From contig NZ_UUOC01000001.1 of assembly GCF_900590755.1 (NCBI RefSeq), forward strand, positions 1 to 64,000: a stretch of DNA of 64,000 bases. The letters run 5' to 3'. A program made the position numbers and the translations under genes. The stretch comes from Pseudomonas viridiflava (lineage in GTDB: Bacteria; Pseudomonadota; Gammaproteobacteria; Pseudomonadales; Pseudomonadaceae). The notes under the pieces are model-generated. The model did not search any database. It was given only the letters and a program-made list of their open reading frames with translations, and was not told the origin of the DNA. Positions within the stretch are counted from its first letter, which is position 1; each line of letters begins with the position of its first letter. This document shows positions 49,445-59,029 of this stretch, one piece after another.

Positions 49445-50536
49445 CTACAGGATCGTGGTTGACTGCGCTTCCCGCTCCAGCAACGTTTGCTTACGCTCAA
49501 TCCCCCAGCGATACCCCGACAGATTGCCATCGCTACGCACCACGCGATGACAAGGGATGGCGACCGCGAGACTATTGGCGCCACAGGCCTGGGCGACGGC
49601 GCGAAATGATTTGGGCGCGCCGATTTTCTCCGCGATTTCTGCATAGCTGGCGGTGCTGCCCACAGGAATATCCTTAAGCGCGAGCCACACTCGCTGCTGA
49701 AATGCCGTCCCGCGCAAATCCAGGGGCAGATCGAGGCCGAGCCTGGGCGCTTCGATGAAGCCAACAACCCTGGCCACCGTCTGTTCAAAGTCGTGATCAG
49801 CGCCGATTAACAGCGCATTGCGAAACTGATCCTGAAAATTGCGCACCAGCGCAGCCGGATCATCCCCGAGCAGAATGGCGCACACCCCAAGAGCGCTTTG
49901 TGCCACCAGAATGGCGCCCAGGGAGCACTCACCAACGGCAAAGCGGATTTCGGTATCGTTGCCGCCCTTGCGAAACTGTTCGGGCTTCATACCCAGCATC
50001 GCATCGGCATTGGCATAAAAACGGCTGTTGGAATTGAAGCCCGCGTCATACAGCGCATCGGTCACAGAGCTGGCGGTCACCAGTTTATGGCGAACCCTGG
50101 CGGCACGCTGTGCATTGGCATAGGCCTTGGGCGTCACGCCCGTGAGGGCCTTGAACACTCGATGAAAGTGATAAGGGCTCAAACCTGCATCGAACGCCAG
50201 TTGCGACAGGCTGGGGGCGGCCTCGGCCTCCTCGATGCGGCGACAGGCCCGGGCGACGAGCGCCGCGTGCTGCTCCGCCCCCTTGCTTTGATCGGCGACG
50301 GCACGCTTGCTGGGGCGAAAGCCAGCGGCTTCCGCATCGGCCGCCGAATCAAAAAACACCACATTAGCTGGACGCGGCAAGCGCGACAGACTGCTTGGAC
50401 GGCAGTAGACCCCGGTAGTGCGTACTGCGTAGACGAACTGGCCGTCGGCGCTGGCATCTCGGGCCACCACAGCGGCCCAGCGGGGATCATCTTCAGTGGC
50501 GGGGCTCGCGAGTGATGCAATCCTGGCGATGGTCAT
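49445..50536 (-). CDS. ada: Ada-like methyltransferase/AraC protein with degenerate zinc site
   Basis: Predicted 363 residues with Ada plan: N-terminal methyl-phosphotriester domain (1-85), AraC helix-turn-helix (about 95-185) and C-terminal O6-methylguanine methyltransferase with PCHRV active-site Cys329. In the N-domain the methyl acceptor Cys45 (E. coli Cys38) remains, but the other zinc ligands are replaced: Ser49, Ser76 and Ala79 stand where E. coli has Cys42, Cys69 and Cys72. O6-methylguanine repair should be intact; zinc-dependent methyl-phosphotriester sensing is doubtful. Confidence 0.9.
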   Translation of the reverse strand: MTIARIASLASPATEDDPRWAAVVARDASADGQFVYAVRTTGVYCRPSSLSRLPRPANVVFFDSAADAEAAGFRPSKRAVADQSKGAEQHAALVARACRRIEEAEAAPSLSQLAFDAGLSPYHFHRVFKALTGVTPKAYANAQRAARVRHKLVTASSVTDALYDAGFNSNSRFYANADAMLGMKPEQFRKGGNDTEIRFAVGECSLGAILVAQSALGVCAILLGDDPAALVRNFQDQFRNALLIGADHDFEQTVARVVGFIEAPRLGLDLPLDLRGTAFQQRVWLALKDIPVGSTASYAEIAEKIGAPKSFRAVAQACGANSLAVAIPCHRVVRSDGNLSGYRWGIERKQTLLEREAQSTTIL

Positions 50537-50622
50537 GGACGTAAACCTTTAACTGGCTTGAAGATGCCCAGTGTATTGCTGCGCGGATGGGCTGAAACTC
50601 CAAGTCTTGCGGTCAAACTCTG

Positions 50623-51486
50623 TCAGCCCGCCTGCATGGGTGGCAGTGTACCCAACAGCGAAACCGCCAGCAGTGCGGCAATGCCGAACAGCGATTCGAG
50701 GATGATACTGTTGCGCAGTACCTTCATCGGCAGGTCACGACGGTTGAGCATCAAACGATTGCATAGCGCCAGCGCCAACATGCCCAACACCATGCACGCC
50801 TTGACCCCCAGTATCAGACCGAAGCCTGAGAAAGCGGGCTGCGGCCACAGTGAACCGCTCATGGCCCGTACATTGATCAAGCCTGTGGCAATGATCAGCG
50901 CCACCAGCACATAGCCCAGGCCGCTGAAGCGCAGCAGAACTGCTCGCATATCAGCCGCTGCGGTTCGGCTCAGCAGGCTCAACAGCAAGCCCAGTCCTCC
51001 GAGCCAAGTCCCCACTGCGCAGAGATGAATCAACTGATTGAAAATCATCAGTTGTCCGAACAGCCCGTCGAACATTGCGACATGGCCAGTCGGTGCGAGC
51101 GTTGCCAGCAGCGAAAAAGCCAGTGCCACACGTAACAAAGTAGGCGGGGTACTGGCCTTCATCAACACCGTCAGCAAGGCCGCATTCAAGCCTATATGCC
51201 AGATCCAGACCTTGCCAAAAGCGGTGTGGGTCAACACCAACAGCAAGGTGTCGGGTTCGATACCTTCGACCCAGCTCCCGGCCATGCTAGCGGCGATCAA
51301 CAGCAACCACACAAGTGCACTGAGCAGCGCCAGAATGCAAAGCGCGCGGGTCAACCCGACACTAAGAGATCGCGACGCGACACGCTCAAGACTGGAAGCC
51401 AGCAGCGTGTGGGAAAAGCACAGACCGAACAGCATCAACACTGCCCAGAAGTGCAAAAGCCGACAGGCAATGAGCGCCGTTTGCAT
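50623..51486 (-). CDS. copD: Copper resistance protein CopD
   Basis: Predicted 287-residue inner-membrane protein with eight helices. Family features: N-terminal RLLHFWAVLMLFG, GHVAMFDG, and NQLIHLCAVGTWLGGLGLLL with the conserved His residues. It would move copper across the inner membrane with CopC. It begins four bases after the copC stop. Confidence 0.9.
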   Translation of the reverse strand: MQTALIACRLLHFWAVLMLFGLCFSHTLLASSLERVASRSLSVGLTRALCILALLSALVWLLLIAASMAGSWVEGIEPDTLLLVLTHTAFGKVWIWHIGLNAALLTVLMKASTPPTLLRVALAFSLLATLAPTGHVAMFDGLFGQLMIFNQLIHLCAVGTWLGGLGLLLSLLSRTAAADMRAVLLRFSGLGYVLVALIIATGLINVRAMSGSLWPQPAFSGFGLILGVKACMVLGMLALALCNRLMLNRRDLPMKVLRNSIILESLFGIAALLAVSLLGTLPPMQAG

Positions 51487-51490
51487 GCGG

Positions 51491-51880
51491 TTAAGGGCTT
51501 ACCGTGAAACTGTAGCTGCCTTCGCTTTTGTGGGTGTCGACGGACACCGCGTGCCATTCCACTTTATATACCCCGGCTGCCAACGGCGCGGCGGGGGTCA
51601 CGATCAGTGTTTTCTTGTCGGCAGGATCGGTGGCAACGCCTGGCACGGGTTCGACCACATTTTTGCCGCTGGGCGCCACCGATGTGATGCTGATTTTGGT
51701 GAATTTCTCTTCCACACCCTCGCTGAACTTCAGGCGTAATTCTTTTGGGCTGCTGACGGCGCTGTCGGCAGCGGGCAACTGGCTTTCCAGGTGGGCGTGG
51801 GCCGAAGCCAGGCTACTGATGGTCAGGGAGGCGAGGAGTGTGAGGGCGGAGCAAAGGTGTTTGAGACTTGGGGCAGACAT
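51491..51880 (-). CDS. copC: Periplasmic copper-binding protein CopC
   Basis: Predicted 129 residues. Signal peptide ends SLASA, giving a mature N-terminus HAHLESQLPAADS, with the His residues that bind Cu(II). The C-terminal HAVSVDTHKSEGSYSFTV carries the family's second copper motif. No Met-rich Cu(I) site is evident, so it is the Cu(II)-only type. Forms copCD. Confidence 0.92.
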   Translation of the reverse strand: MSAPSLKHLCSALTLLASLTISSLASAHAHLESQLPAADSAVSSPKELRLKFSEGVEEKFTKISITSVAPSGKNVVEPVPGVATDPADKKTLIVTPAAPLAAGVYKVEWHAVSVDTHKSEGSYSFTVSP

Positions 51881-52023
51881 CGAAATTTACCTGTTCGCTG
51901 GTGCTGAAATTGAGCATTCTGATCGCTTCTAGCGGGCTACTAGACCAGAAACGATCGATGAGCTCCAGTTTTCGCGGGCGAAACCTGTGGGAGATTCTAT
52001 GTTTGCCTGCAATGCACTTCCTA

Positions 52024-52128
52024 GTGGGACCGGCCGGGCGGCGCTCCGCTTTAGCCGGGAAGGCGGCATTTCAGGCGATCAATTTCGGTCGGGTTTACTG
52101 GCCTCTTCCCGGCTAAAGCCTGTCCCAC
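52024..52128. repeat. REP doublet, long-arm left, short-arm right
   Basis: The left arm is the long form (GTGGGACCGGCCGGGCGGCG and on to the GCTTTAGCCGGG end), nearly the sequence of 28-66. The right arm is the short form CTTCCCGGCTAAAGCC. The spacer also resembles that of the doublet at 28-147, so the two are related copies. Confidence 0.85.
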
Positions 52129-52353
52129 ATGAAGTTGCGAGACGCACTGCATCACCATTCATCTCGGGCAAGCCGGCGAGCAAAAAAAAGCCACCGCACC
52201 AGAAGTGAGGTGGCTATAAAGTTTCTAACCAAAGGAATGATGAAGCGGAGCAGGTATTCGTTCGCTCGCAGATGCGGAGTCAACAAGCGATTGAAACATG
52301 TTCTTCATCGCCGACAACCCTAACATCGGTTTCCGGATCTCAACTATTACAAT

Positions 52354-52377
52354 AATCGATAGTGACTATTATCGATT
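52354..52377. promoter_or_regulatory. Inverted repeat upstream of the porin gene
   Basis: AATCGATA and TATCGATT face each other with an eight-base spacer, and another AATCGATA occurs near 52435. The 490-base stretch before the porin (52129-52622) holds no supported gene, so this is the candidate operator region. Confidence 0.45.
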
Positions 52378-52622
52378 CAACATGATCGTCAGCACTGAAT
52401 AATGCTAAAAACTCCCGAGCTGGCCAGTTACAAAAATCGATATGCAGCAGCATCTTGAACAGAGTCGTTAGAACTCTTGATCAATCCTGCGTGTCAATGA
52501 CATCTTATTTCTTTGTGTTTCTGCCGTTTTTCTACGCTCGCCATCGCCTTGCCTTCTCGCGAGTGTTGCTATCGCGCAGAGTGCTCGTTGAAGGTGAGTA
52601 TTATCTGGAACAGGGGAATACA

Positions 52623-53963
52623 ATGAAGTTCTTGAAGCTTAATCTGGTCACGCTTGCGGTCTCCCTCGGCGTGAGTCAGTTAGTCTTTGCAGCCGTGGTG
52701 ACCAGTCAATCTGAGGCCACCGGGTTTGTCGAAGGCAGCAGTCTGAATATCGATCTGAAAAACTATTACTTCAACCGTGATGGCAAGGACAGTAACGGCG
52801 TGCGCAATGGCGACCGCAAGGACTGGACACAGGCCGTGCTGGGTAACTTCAGTTCCGGATTTACCCAGGGCACTGTGGGTTTCGGGGTTGATGCTTACGG
52901 TTACTGGGGGCTGAAGCTGGATGGCGGCGCGGGCACCAGCGGGACCGGGAACCTGCCGGTAAATCGTAACGGCTCGCCCGAGGACGAGTACGGAACCGCA
53001 GGCGGCGCCGTCAAGGTGCGCGTATCAAAAACCGAGCTTCGTTACGGAAACCTGCAGCCTGTGGCGCCTGTATTCGCCGCAGGCGGGAGTCGCCTGTTCC
53101 CCCAGACCGCAACGGGTTTCAACTTGCTGAGCAGTGAAATCGACGGTCTGGATCTGGATGGCGGGCACTTCACCGGCAGCAACGGCCCGGTCACCACCAA
53201 TAACAATCACGGCCTGTATGCGTCCTACGCGAATGTTGAAGCCAACAGCATTGATTACCTGGGTGGCAAGTATTCAATCAACGATAATCTGACGGTCAGC
53301 CTTTACGGCTCGAATCTGGAAGATGTATGGCACCAGTACTATGCCAATACCAATTTCACCCTGCCATTGAGCGACGAGCAGTCGCTGAATTTCGACGCCA
53401 ATATCTATCGCACCACCGACGCGGGGCAGGCCAAGGCGGGCGATATCAGCAACACCACCTGGTCGATAGCCGCCGCTTATTCGTTCCTGACCGCGCATAC
53501 CGTGACGCTGGCGTTCCAGAAAGTGAATGGGGATACGCCATTCGATTACGTCGCCTTCGGTAATAACGCCGCCGGTGATACGGCTGACTCGATTTTTCTG
53601 AACAACTCAGTGCAGTACTCGGACTTCAACGGGCCGGGGGAAAAATCCTGGCAGGCACGTTATGACCTGAACATGGCGAGCTACGGCGTTCCTGGTCTGG
53701 GGTTCATGGTCCGCTATGTCACGGGTGATGACATTGATGGCTCCAACATGCCTGCCAACAGTGGCTACACCGGCTACGGCTATGGTGAAGATGGCAAGCA
53801 CCATGAAACCGATCTTGAAGCCAAGTACGTGGTGCAGACCGGGCCGGTCAAGGATCTGGCATTGCGCATGCGCCAATCCTGGCACCGGGGCAACGCTGAC
53901 CAGGCTGAAGGCGATAACAATGAATTTCGCCTGATCGCCGATTATCCGCTCAACATTTTCTGA
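52623..53963 (+). CDS. OprD-family outer membrane porin
   Basis: Predicted 446 residues. Signal peptide of about 23 residues ends VFAA. The mature protein starts with SLNIDLKNYYFNRDGKD, followed by alternating beta strands and LETKYVVQTGPVKDLALRMR-like and NEFRLIADYPLNIF C-terminus, with the final Phe required for assembly. Such porins take up a specific small carboxylate or amino acid; the substrate cannot be named. AGGGG lies seven bases before ATG; the frame open to 52455 is not coding. Confidence 0.92.
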   Translation: MKFLKLNLVTLAVSLGVSQLVFAAVVTSQSEATGFVEGSSLNIDLKNYYFNRDGKDSNGVRNGDRKDWTQAVLGNFSSGFTQGTVGFGVDAYGYWGLKLDGGAGTSGTGNLPVNRNGSPEDEYGTAGGAVKVRVSKTELRYGNLQPVAPVFAAGGSRLFPQTATGFNLLSSEIDGLDLDGGHFTGSNGPVTTNNNHGLYASYANVEANSIDYLGGKYSINDNLTVSLYGSNLEDVWHQYYANTNFTLPLSDEQSLNFDANIYRTTDAGQAKAGDISNTTWSIAAAYSFLTAHTVTLAFQKVNGDTPFDYVAFGNNAAGDTADSIFLNNSVQYSDFNGPGEKSWQARYDLNMASYGVPGLGFMVRYVTGDDIDGSNMPANSGYTGYGYGEDGKHHETDLEAKYVVQTGPVKDLALRMRQSWHRGNADQAEGDNNEFRLIADYPLNIF

Positions 53964-54041
53964 TCAGGTGCGAAGGCCGCAGCATGGAGCATGTTGCGGC
54001 CAACTCTACTGATTATGCTGATTTGATCCGGCACCACGGCC

Positions 54042-54302
54042 TCAACCATTTTCGCAACCATCGCCGATGCGGGTGTAGTGCAGGTTGTGTTCAACACCTT
54101 TGCTATCCAGGTACAACATCTGCGCTTGTACGGGGCCGCAGGCGTTAGGGTTATCCGAGCTGATCTGAATAACTTTGGCGATATCCAGATTCTGCGAATA
54201 GTTGTAGTCAACCGCAGCAGGGGCTTGATTAGTCAGTTGGTCATTTGCCGACGCAAATACCGAGAACAGGGAAAGAGCAGCAAACAACGCATAATTTTTC
54301 AT
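54042..54302 (-). CDS. DUF2790 small periplasmic protein
   Basis: Predicted 86 residues. Signal peptide about 19 residues (ASA), then VDYNYSQNLDIAKVIQISSD and QAQMLYLDSKGVEHNLHYTRIG, the DUF2790 pattern seen in small Pseudomonas secreted proteins. Two Cys may pair. Function unknown. Start at 54302 is chosen by the signal peptide. Confidence 0.82.
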   Translation of the reverse strand: MKNYALFAALSLFSVFASANDQLTNQAPAAVDYNYSQNLDIAKVIQISSDNPNACGPVQAQMLYLDSKGVEHNLHYTRIGDGCENG

Positions 54303-54540
54303 GATCCATCTCCAGAACTTTCGAGCAGTCATTCAGTGCAAAGCTGAAGGTTTGCTTTGCTGTTGGAGTGAATTCTAGGCGTGTCGCAACGCTGGCAAAA
54401 ATGGTGGCTGTTGATACAGGCCATCATCAAAACTGATGGCACTGGATGACTTCTGCTGTACTACGTGTCAGCTTAGAACCCCTTGCGATAACAGCGCTGC
54501 CCAATACTTCTTTTATATAGAGGTCTCGAATCAGCGTGCA

Positions 54541-55494
54541 TCACGCTCTGGTGAATTGTTTGCGATAGCTGCTGGGGCTGATACCTACCAGATTGCGAAA
54601 ATGACGGCGCAATGATTCTTCTGAGCCAAACCCCGCCACTTCAACCACTTCAGTCAGCCGCATGTTGGATGATTCCAACAGCTCCTTGGCGTAAGCGATC
54701 CGTTCACCCAACAGCCAGTCGTATGGCGACAGCCCGGTGCTGTCCATGAAGCTGCGGTGCAGGGTGCGGGTGCTGATGGCTGCGTGGTCGGCCATCTCCT
54801 TGATGCTGCGCTGGCGTTGTAGATCGCTGCGGATCCAGTCCATCACCTTGGAAATCGGCCCGTCACTGGAAGACACCAGTTGCCGCGACGCATATTGCGA
54901 TTGTCCACCCTCGCGATGCGGCGGGATGACCATGCGCTGAGCCACCATATTGGCCACCCGAGCACCGTGATCGTTGCGCACCAGATGCAGCATCATGTCC
55001 AGACCTGCGGCAGAACCCGCCGCCGTCACGATCTGCCCCTGATCAACGTAAAGCTCGTTGGGTTGAATGGTCAGGTGCGGGTACATGCTGGCCAACAGAT
55101 CGGTGTATCGCCAGTGGGTCGTGACGCGTTTGCCGTCGAGCAAACCGGCTGCGGCCAGCACAAATGCGCCGGTGCAGATGGAGCAGATTCGCGCACCGCG
55201 GGCATGGGCGGCCTGCAGTTGGGCGATGAGCTTTGCCGGAACCGGCGCATCAACGCCGCGCCAGCCAGGCACGATGATCGTGTCAGCGTTTTCCAGCAAT
55301 GCTTCCCCGGCCGTGGGCACGATGGTGATCCCACCCGCTGCCGTGATCTGGCCTTCGTCTACCGCATGGGTGGCGAACTCGTACCAGGTCACCCCCAGCT
55401 CGGGGCGCTTGAGTGCAAATACCTCGACAGTGCAGCCGAATTCGAAGGTGCACAGCTGGTTGTAAATGAGGGCAACGACAAGATGATTTTTCAT
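54541..55494 (-). CDS. GlxA-type transcriptional regulator (DJ-1/PfpI plus AraC)
   Basis: Predicted 317 residues. DJ-1/PfpI-like sensor at 1-190 with the Cys-elbow SICTGAFVLAAAGLLDG, then an AraC helix-turn-helix pair at about 215-315 (SIKEMADHAAISTRTLHRSF, LTEVVEVAGFGSEESLRRHF). Close to FtrA-like regulators. Divergent from the PfpI gene at 55628, which is its likely target. Confidence 0.88.
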   Translation of the reverse strand: MKNHLVVALIYNQLCTFEFGCTVEVFALKRPELGVTWYEFATHAVDEGQITAAGGITIVPTAGEALLENADTIIVPGWRGVDAPVPAKLIAQLQAAHARGARICSICTGAFVLAAAGLLDGKRVTTHWRYTDLLASMYPHLTIQPNELYVDQGQIVTAAGSAAGLDMMLHLVRNDHGARVANMVAQRMVIPPHREGGQSQYASRQLVSSSDGPISKVMDWIRSDLQRQRSIKEMADHAAISTRTLHRSFMDSTGLSPYDWLLGERIAYAKELLESSNMRLTEVVEVAGFGSEESLRRHFRNLVGISPSSYRKQFTRA

Positions 55495-55627
55495 GGCGCG
55501 ATGTTACCGGATATTGGCATTAACCACAGTGGTCCGGTGGGAATGGACTGAGTAACCTGACAGCCGAAATCGGGCAGCAGTCTCAACACTTTGCCGAAGC
55601 TCGCACTAGCGATCCAGGAGTCAGTAC

Positions 55628-56233
55628 GTGTCAATCAACATCGGTATTTACGTCTACGACGACGTCGAAGTCCTGGACTTCGCAGGCCCTTACGAAGTGT
55701 TCACCACGGCGACCCGCATGCACATGCGCAACAGTCTTGATGACCGGGCCTTATTCAACGTATTCACCATCGGCCGTACCACTTCACCCATCAAGGCCCG
55801 TGCCGGGCTCAAGGTCGATCCTGATTATTCGATTAGCGACCATCCGGTCATGGATTGCCTGATCGTGCCGGGTGGTGTGGTGACGGCGGAGCTGGAAAAG
55901 CCTGATGTCATTTACTGGATCAGCGGCCAGTCAGAGCCAGAGCGCGTGGTTGCCTCGGTCTGCACCGGGGCGTTTCTGCTCGCCAAAACCGGCAAGCTGG
56001 CAGGCAAGCAAGTCACCACCCACTGGGAAGATATCGACGAGCTCAAGGAGATGTTCCCGTCCATTGATGTGTTGACCACCCTGCGCTGGGTCGATGAAGG
56101 TCCCTTCGTGACATCGGCCGGCATTTCGGCAGGGATCGACATGAGCCTGCACCTGGTTGAACGCCTGCACAGCCGCAAACTCGCCGAACGCACCGCGCGG
56201 CAGCTGGATTTTGACTGGACTGAGAACAACTGA
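55628..56233 (+). CDS. DJ-1/PfpI family protein, isonitrile hydratase-like
   Basis: Predicted 201 residues from GTG with AGGAG seven bases upstream. Nucleophile elbow SVCTGAFLLAKTG, preceded by DCLIVPGGVVTAEL; a THWEDIDELKEMFP segment follows. This resembles isonitrile hydratase (InhA), which hydrates isonitriles to N-formamides, but the same fold serves other roles. Divergent regulator at 54541. Confidence 0.82.
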   Translation: MSINIGIYVYDDVEVLDFAGPYEVFTTATRMHMRNSLDDRALFNVFTIGRTTSPIKARAGLKVDPDYSISDHPVMDCLIVPGGVVTAELEKPDVIYWISGQSEPERVVASVCTGAFLLAKTGKLAGKQVTTHWEDIDELKEMFPSIDVLTTLRWVDEGPFVTSAGISAGIDMSLHLVERLHSRKLAERTARQLDFDWTENN

Positions 56234-56247
56234 GTTCGTCTCATCCT

Positions 56248-56330
56248 TGTAGGAGCTGCCGAAGGCTGCGAACAGCGTTGTGTCAGGCAAACCGCATTCG
56301 TCGCCGTCGTAACCTCCGACAACTCCTACA
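56248..56330. repeat. REP doublet, third variant (GAGCTGCCGAAGGCTGCG)
   Basis: TGTAGGAGCTGCCGAAGGCTGCG facing a diverged partner ending AACTCCTACA. The left unit equals the single unit at 22415-22440. Confidence 0.75.
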
Positions 56331-56504
56331 GGGGCTCGGCGGGTCTGCAAAACATCGACATGGAGAAATTAAAAACCCTGCGCAAATGCAACGATTGCCA
56401 CCCGTGGGGCTCATACAGTCAGGCAACTTAAAGACAGAATCGAACCAGCTCAGATCACTCCGATGGTTTCGACCCGACTGACTTGACGCGGATGACTGTA
56501 ATTT

Positions 56505-58571
56505 ATGACGACACCGGACAAGCAATACGTGGACTGGCTCATCGAGCAATCGATGCTCAACGCCGCCAGACAGCGAGCCAAACTGTATTCCGGCCAGGGT
56601 CGGCTGTGGCAACGCCCGTTCGCCCAGGCACGCCCCCGAGACGCTTCGGCGATTGCCTCCGTGTGGTTTACCGCATACCCGGCATCGATCATCACTCGCG
56701 AAGGCGGCACTGTCCTCGAAGCGCTCGGGGATGAAGCGTTGTGGCATGCGCTTTCCGAGATTGGCATTCAGGGTATTCACAACGGCCCGCTGAAAACCTC
56801 GGGCGGTTTGCAGGGGCGTCAGCGCACGCCGAGCATCGACGGCAATTTCGACCGGATCAGCTTTGGTATCGATCCGGATCTGGGCACTGACGCGCAACTG
56901 CTGAACCTGAGCCGAATCGCAGCCGCGCACAACGCTGTCCTCATCGACGACGTGATTCCATCCCACACTGGTAAAGGCGCGGATTTCCGTCTTGCGGAAA
57001 TGGCCTACGAAGATTATCCGGGCCTGTACCACATGGTGGAAATTCGCGAGGAGGACTGGCATCTGCTGCCGGATATTCCCGCAGGTCGTGATGCGGTCAA
57101 CCTGATGCCGGACGTGGTGGATGTGCTCAAGGACAAGCACTACATCGTGGGCCAGTTGCAGCGGGTCATCTTCTTCGAACCAGGGGTGAAGGAAACCGAC
57201 TGGAGCGCCACTGCGATCGTGCAGGGCGTGGACGGCAAAGCCCGGCGCTGGGTTTACCTGCATTATTTCAAGGAAGGTCAGCCTTCCCTGAACTGGCTGG
57301 ACCCCAGCTTCGCTGCTCAGCAAATGATCATTGGCGACGCGCTGCATGCCATCGACGTCATGGGCGCCCGGGTGTTGCGTCTGGACGCCAACGGTTTCCT
57401 TGGGGTCGAACGCAAGGCTGAGGGCAATGCCTGGTCAGAAAGCCATCCGCTGTCGATCACCGGCAATCAGCTGATCGGCGGAGCCATTCGCAAGGCTGGC
57501 GGTTTCAGCTTTCAGGAATTGAACCTGACCCTGGACGACATCGCGGCGATGTCCCATGGCGGGGCGGATTTGTCTTACGACTTCATCTCGCGGCCTGCGT
57601 ATCAACACGCCTTGCTGACCGGGACTACCGAGTTTCTGCGTTTGATGCTGCGCCAGGTGCATGCGTTTGGCATCGATCCGGCTTCGTTGATCCATGCCCT
57701 GCAGAACCATGACGAGCTGACCCTTGAACTGGTGCATTTCTGGACCCTGCACGCCCACGACACCTACCACTATCAAGGGCAGACCTTCCCCGGCAATATT
57801 CTGCGCGAGCATATCCGCGAGGAGATGTACGAGCGTCTGGCTGGCGAACACGCGCCTTATAACCTGAAGTTCGTCACCAACGGCGTGTCCTGCACCACCG
57901 CCAGCATCATTACCGCAGCGCTGGGGATTCGCGATCTGGATGCGATTACCGACGCTGACATTCAGCAAATCCAGCACATTCATCTGCTGTTGGTGATGTT
58001 CAATGCGATGCAGCCAGGGGTGTTTGCCTTGTCCGGTTGGGACCTGGTGGGCGCGCTGCCGCTGCCTGCCGATCAGGTACAACATCTGATGCAGGACGGT
58101 GACACCCGCTGGATTCATCGCGGTGCCTACGATCTGGTGGACCTGGATCCGGACGCCGAGTTTTCCGCCGGTAACATGCCACGACCACGCTCGCTGTATG
58201 GCAGCCTGATTACCCAGTTGCAGCGTCCGGACTCGTTTGCTTCGCAGCTGAAGAAAATCCTCGCGGTACGACGTGCCTACGACATTGCCGCCAGCAAGCA
58301 GATATTGATTCCCGATGTGCAGCATCCTGGCTTGTTGATCATGGTTCACGAGTTGCCAGCCGGGAAGGGTACGCAGATCACGGCTTTGAACTTCAGCTCG
58401 GAAGCGGTAGTGGAAACCCTGCATCTGGCGGGCATCGCTCCAGGTCCGGTGGTGGACATCATCAATGAACGTGTCGAGGGCGACCTGACCGATCAGGGTG
58501 AATTCACTATCACTCTGGATGCTTATGAAGGCCTTGCGCTGCGAGTAGTGAGCGCCGCGCCGCCGTTTTAA
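56505..58571 (+). CDS. GH13 alpha-amylase-family enzyme, trehalose synthase-like
   Basis: Predicted 688-residue (beta/alpha)8-barrel enzyme, cytosolic. The catalytic set is present: nucleophile Asp294 in [10 protein letters not shown], acid/base Glu338 in FSFQELNL and Asp403 in NHDELTLE. The NHDELTLE wording is that of trehalose synthases that interconvert maltose and trehalose, but the N-terminus (up to [16 protein letters not shown]) and [20 protein letters not shown] differ from standard TreS, and no maltokinase domain or glg gene is nearby. Substrate uncertain. It runs to a strong terminator as a single gene. Confidence 0.8.
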   Translation: MTTPDKQYVDWLIEQSMLNAARQRAKLYSGQGRLWQRPFAQARPRDASAIASVWFTAYPASIITREGGTVLEALGDEALWHALSEIGIQGIHNGPLKTSGGLQGRQRTPSIDGNFDRISFGIDPDLGTDAQLLNLSRIAAAHNAVLIDDVIPSHTGKGADFRLAEMAYEDYPGLYHMVEIREEDWHLLPDIPAGRDAVNLMPDVVDVLKDKHYIVGQLQRVIFFEPGVKETDWSATAIVQGVDGKARRWVYLHYFKEGQPSLNWLDPSFAAQQMIIGDALHAIDVMGARVLRLDANGFLGVERKAEGNAWSESHPLSITGNQLIGGAIRKAGGFSFQELNLTLDDIAAMSHGGADLSYDFISRPAYQHALLTGTTEFLRLMLRQVHAFGIDPASLIHALQNHDELTLELVHFWTLHAHDTYHYQGQTFPGNILREHIREEMYERLAGEHAPYNLKFVTNGVSCTTASIITAALGIRDLDAITDADIQQIQHIHLLLVMFNAMQPGVFALSGWDLVGALPLPADQVQHLMQDGDTRWIHRGAYDLVDLDPDAEFSAGNMPRPRSLYGSLITQLQRPDSFASQLKKILAVRRAYDIAASKQILIPDVQHPGLLIMVHELPAGKGTQITALNFSSEAVVETLHLAGIAPGPVVDIINERVEGDLTDQGEFTITLDAYEGLALRVVSAAPPF

Positions 58572-58595
58572 GCATCGCGGACAGAGGACTGGCTG

Positions 58596-58627
58596 CCGGG
58601 GGCGAACTGAGTTCGCCCCCGGTTTCG
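58596..58627 (+). terminator. Intrinsic terminator after the GH13 gene
   Basis: CCGGGGGCGAAC-TGA-GTTCGCCCCCGG, 12 perfect pairs, then TTTCG. It may serve the converging YjbR gene as well. Confidence 0.8.
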
Positions 58628-58650
58628 TTATCGCAGGGGTGACGTGGATT

Positions 58651-58995
58651 CTAAAGCTTCAACGCAATCTGCTGCTTCTTCGGCAGTTTGCCGACTACCA
58701 ATTGGTGGGAACGGGTCAACAAATCCCGAAGCTCGTCGTCACCCAGGGAGTAGGGCACGGCCACGCTGATCCAGTAGGCCCTGGCCAGATAGGGCGCAGG
58801 ACGCACACCGGGACGGTCGACATAGCCCAGGAACAGCTCCGGCGCCACTTTGAATGACAGGCCTTTGCCTGCGAGATCCATCACGGCGAACATCTTCGTC
58901 CCGGCCACGGAAAATACCCGTGTACCGCCCCATTTGTAGTCTTCGCGGGCGCCAGGGAGTTGCATGCAGAATTCTGCGACCTGTTCGGCAAGCAT
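58651..58995 (-). CDS. MmcQ/YjbR family protein
   Basis: Predicted 114 residues. LPGAREDYKWGGTRVFSVAGTK and KMFAVMDLAGKGLSFKVAPE, then AYWISVAV, are the family pattern of a double-wing DNA-binding-like fold. Function in the cell is not known. Single small gene between the GH13 terminator and a LysR gene in the same direction. Confidence 0.88.
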   Translation of the reverse strand: MLAEQVAEFCMQLPGAREDYKWGGTRVFSVAGTKMFAVMDLAGKGLSFKVAPELFLGYVDRPGVRPAPYLARAYWISVAVPYSLGDDELRDLLTRSHQLVVGKLPKKQQIALKL

Positions 58996-59029
58996 GTTTT
59001 CCTCGATTAAATCCCAAAGTCAAAAGTGT

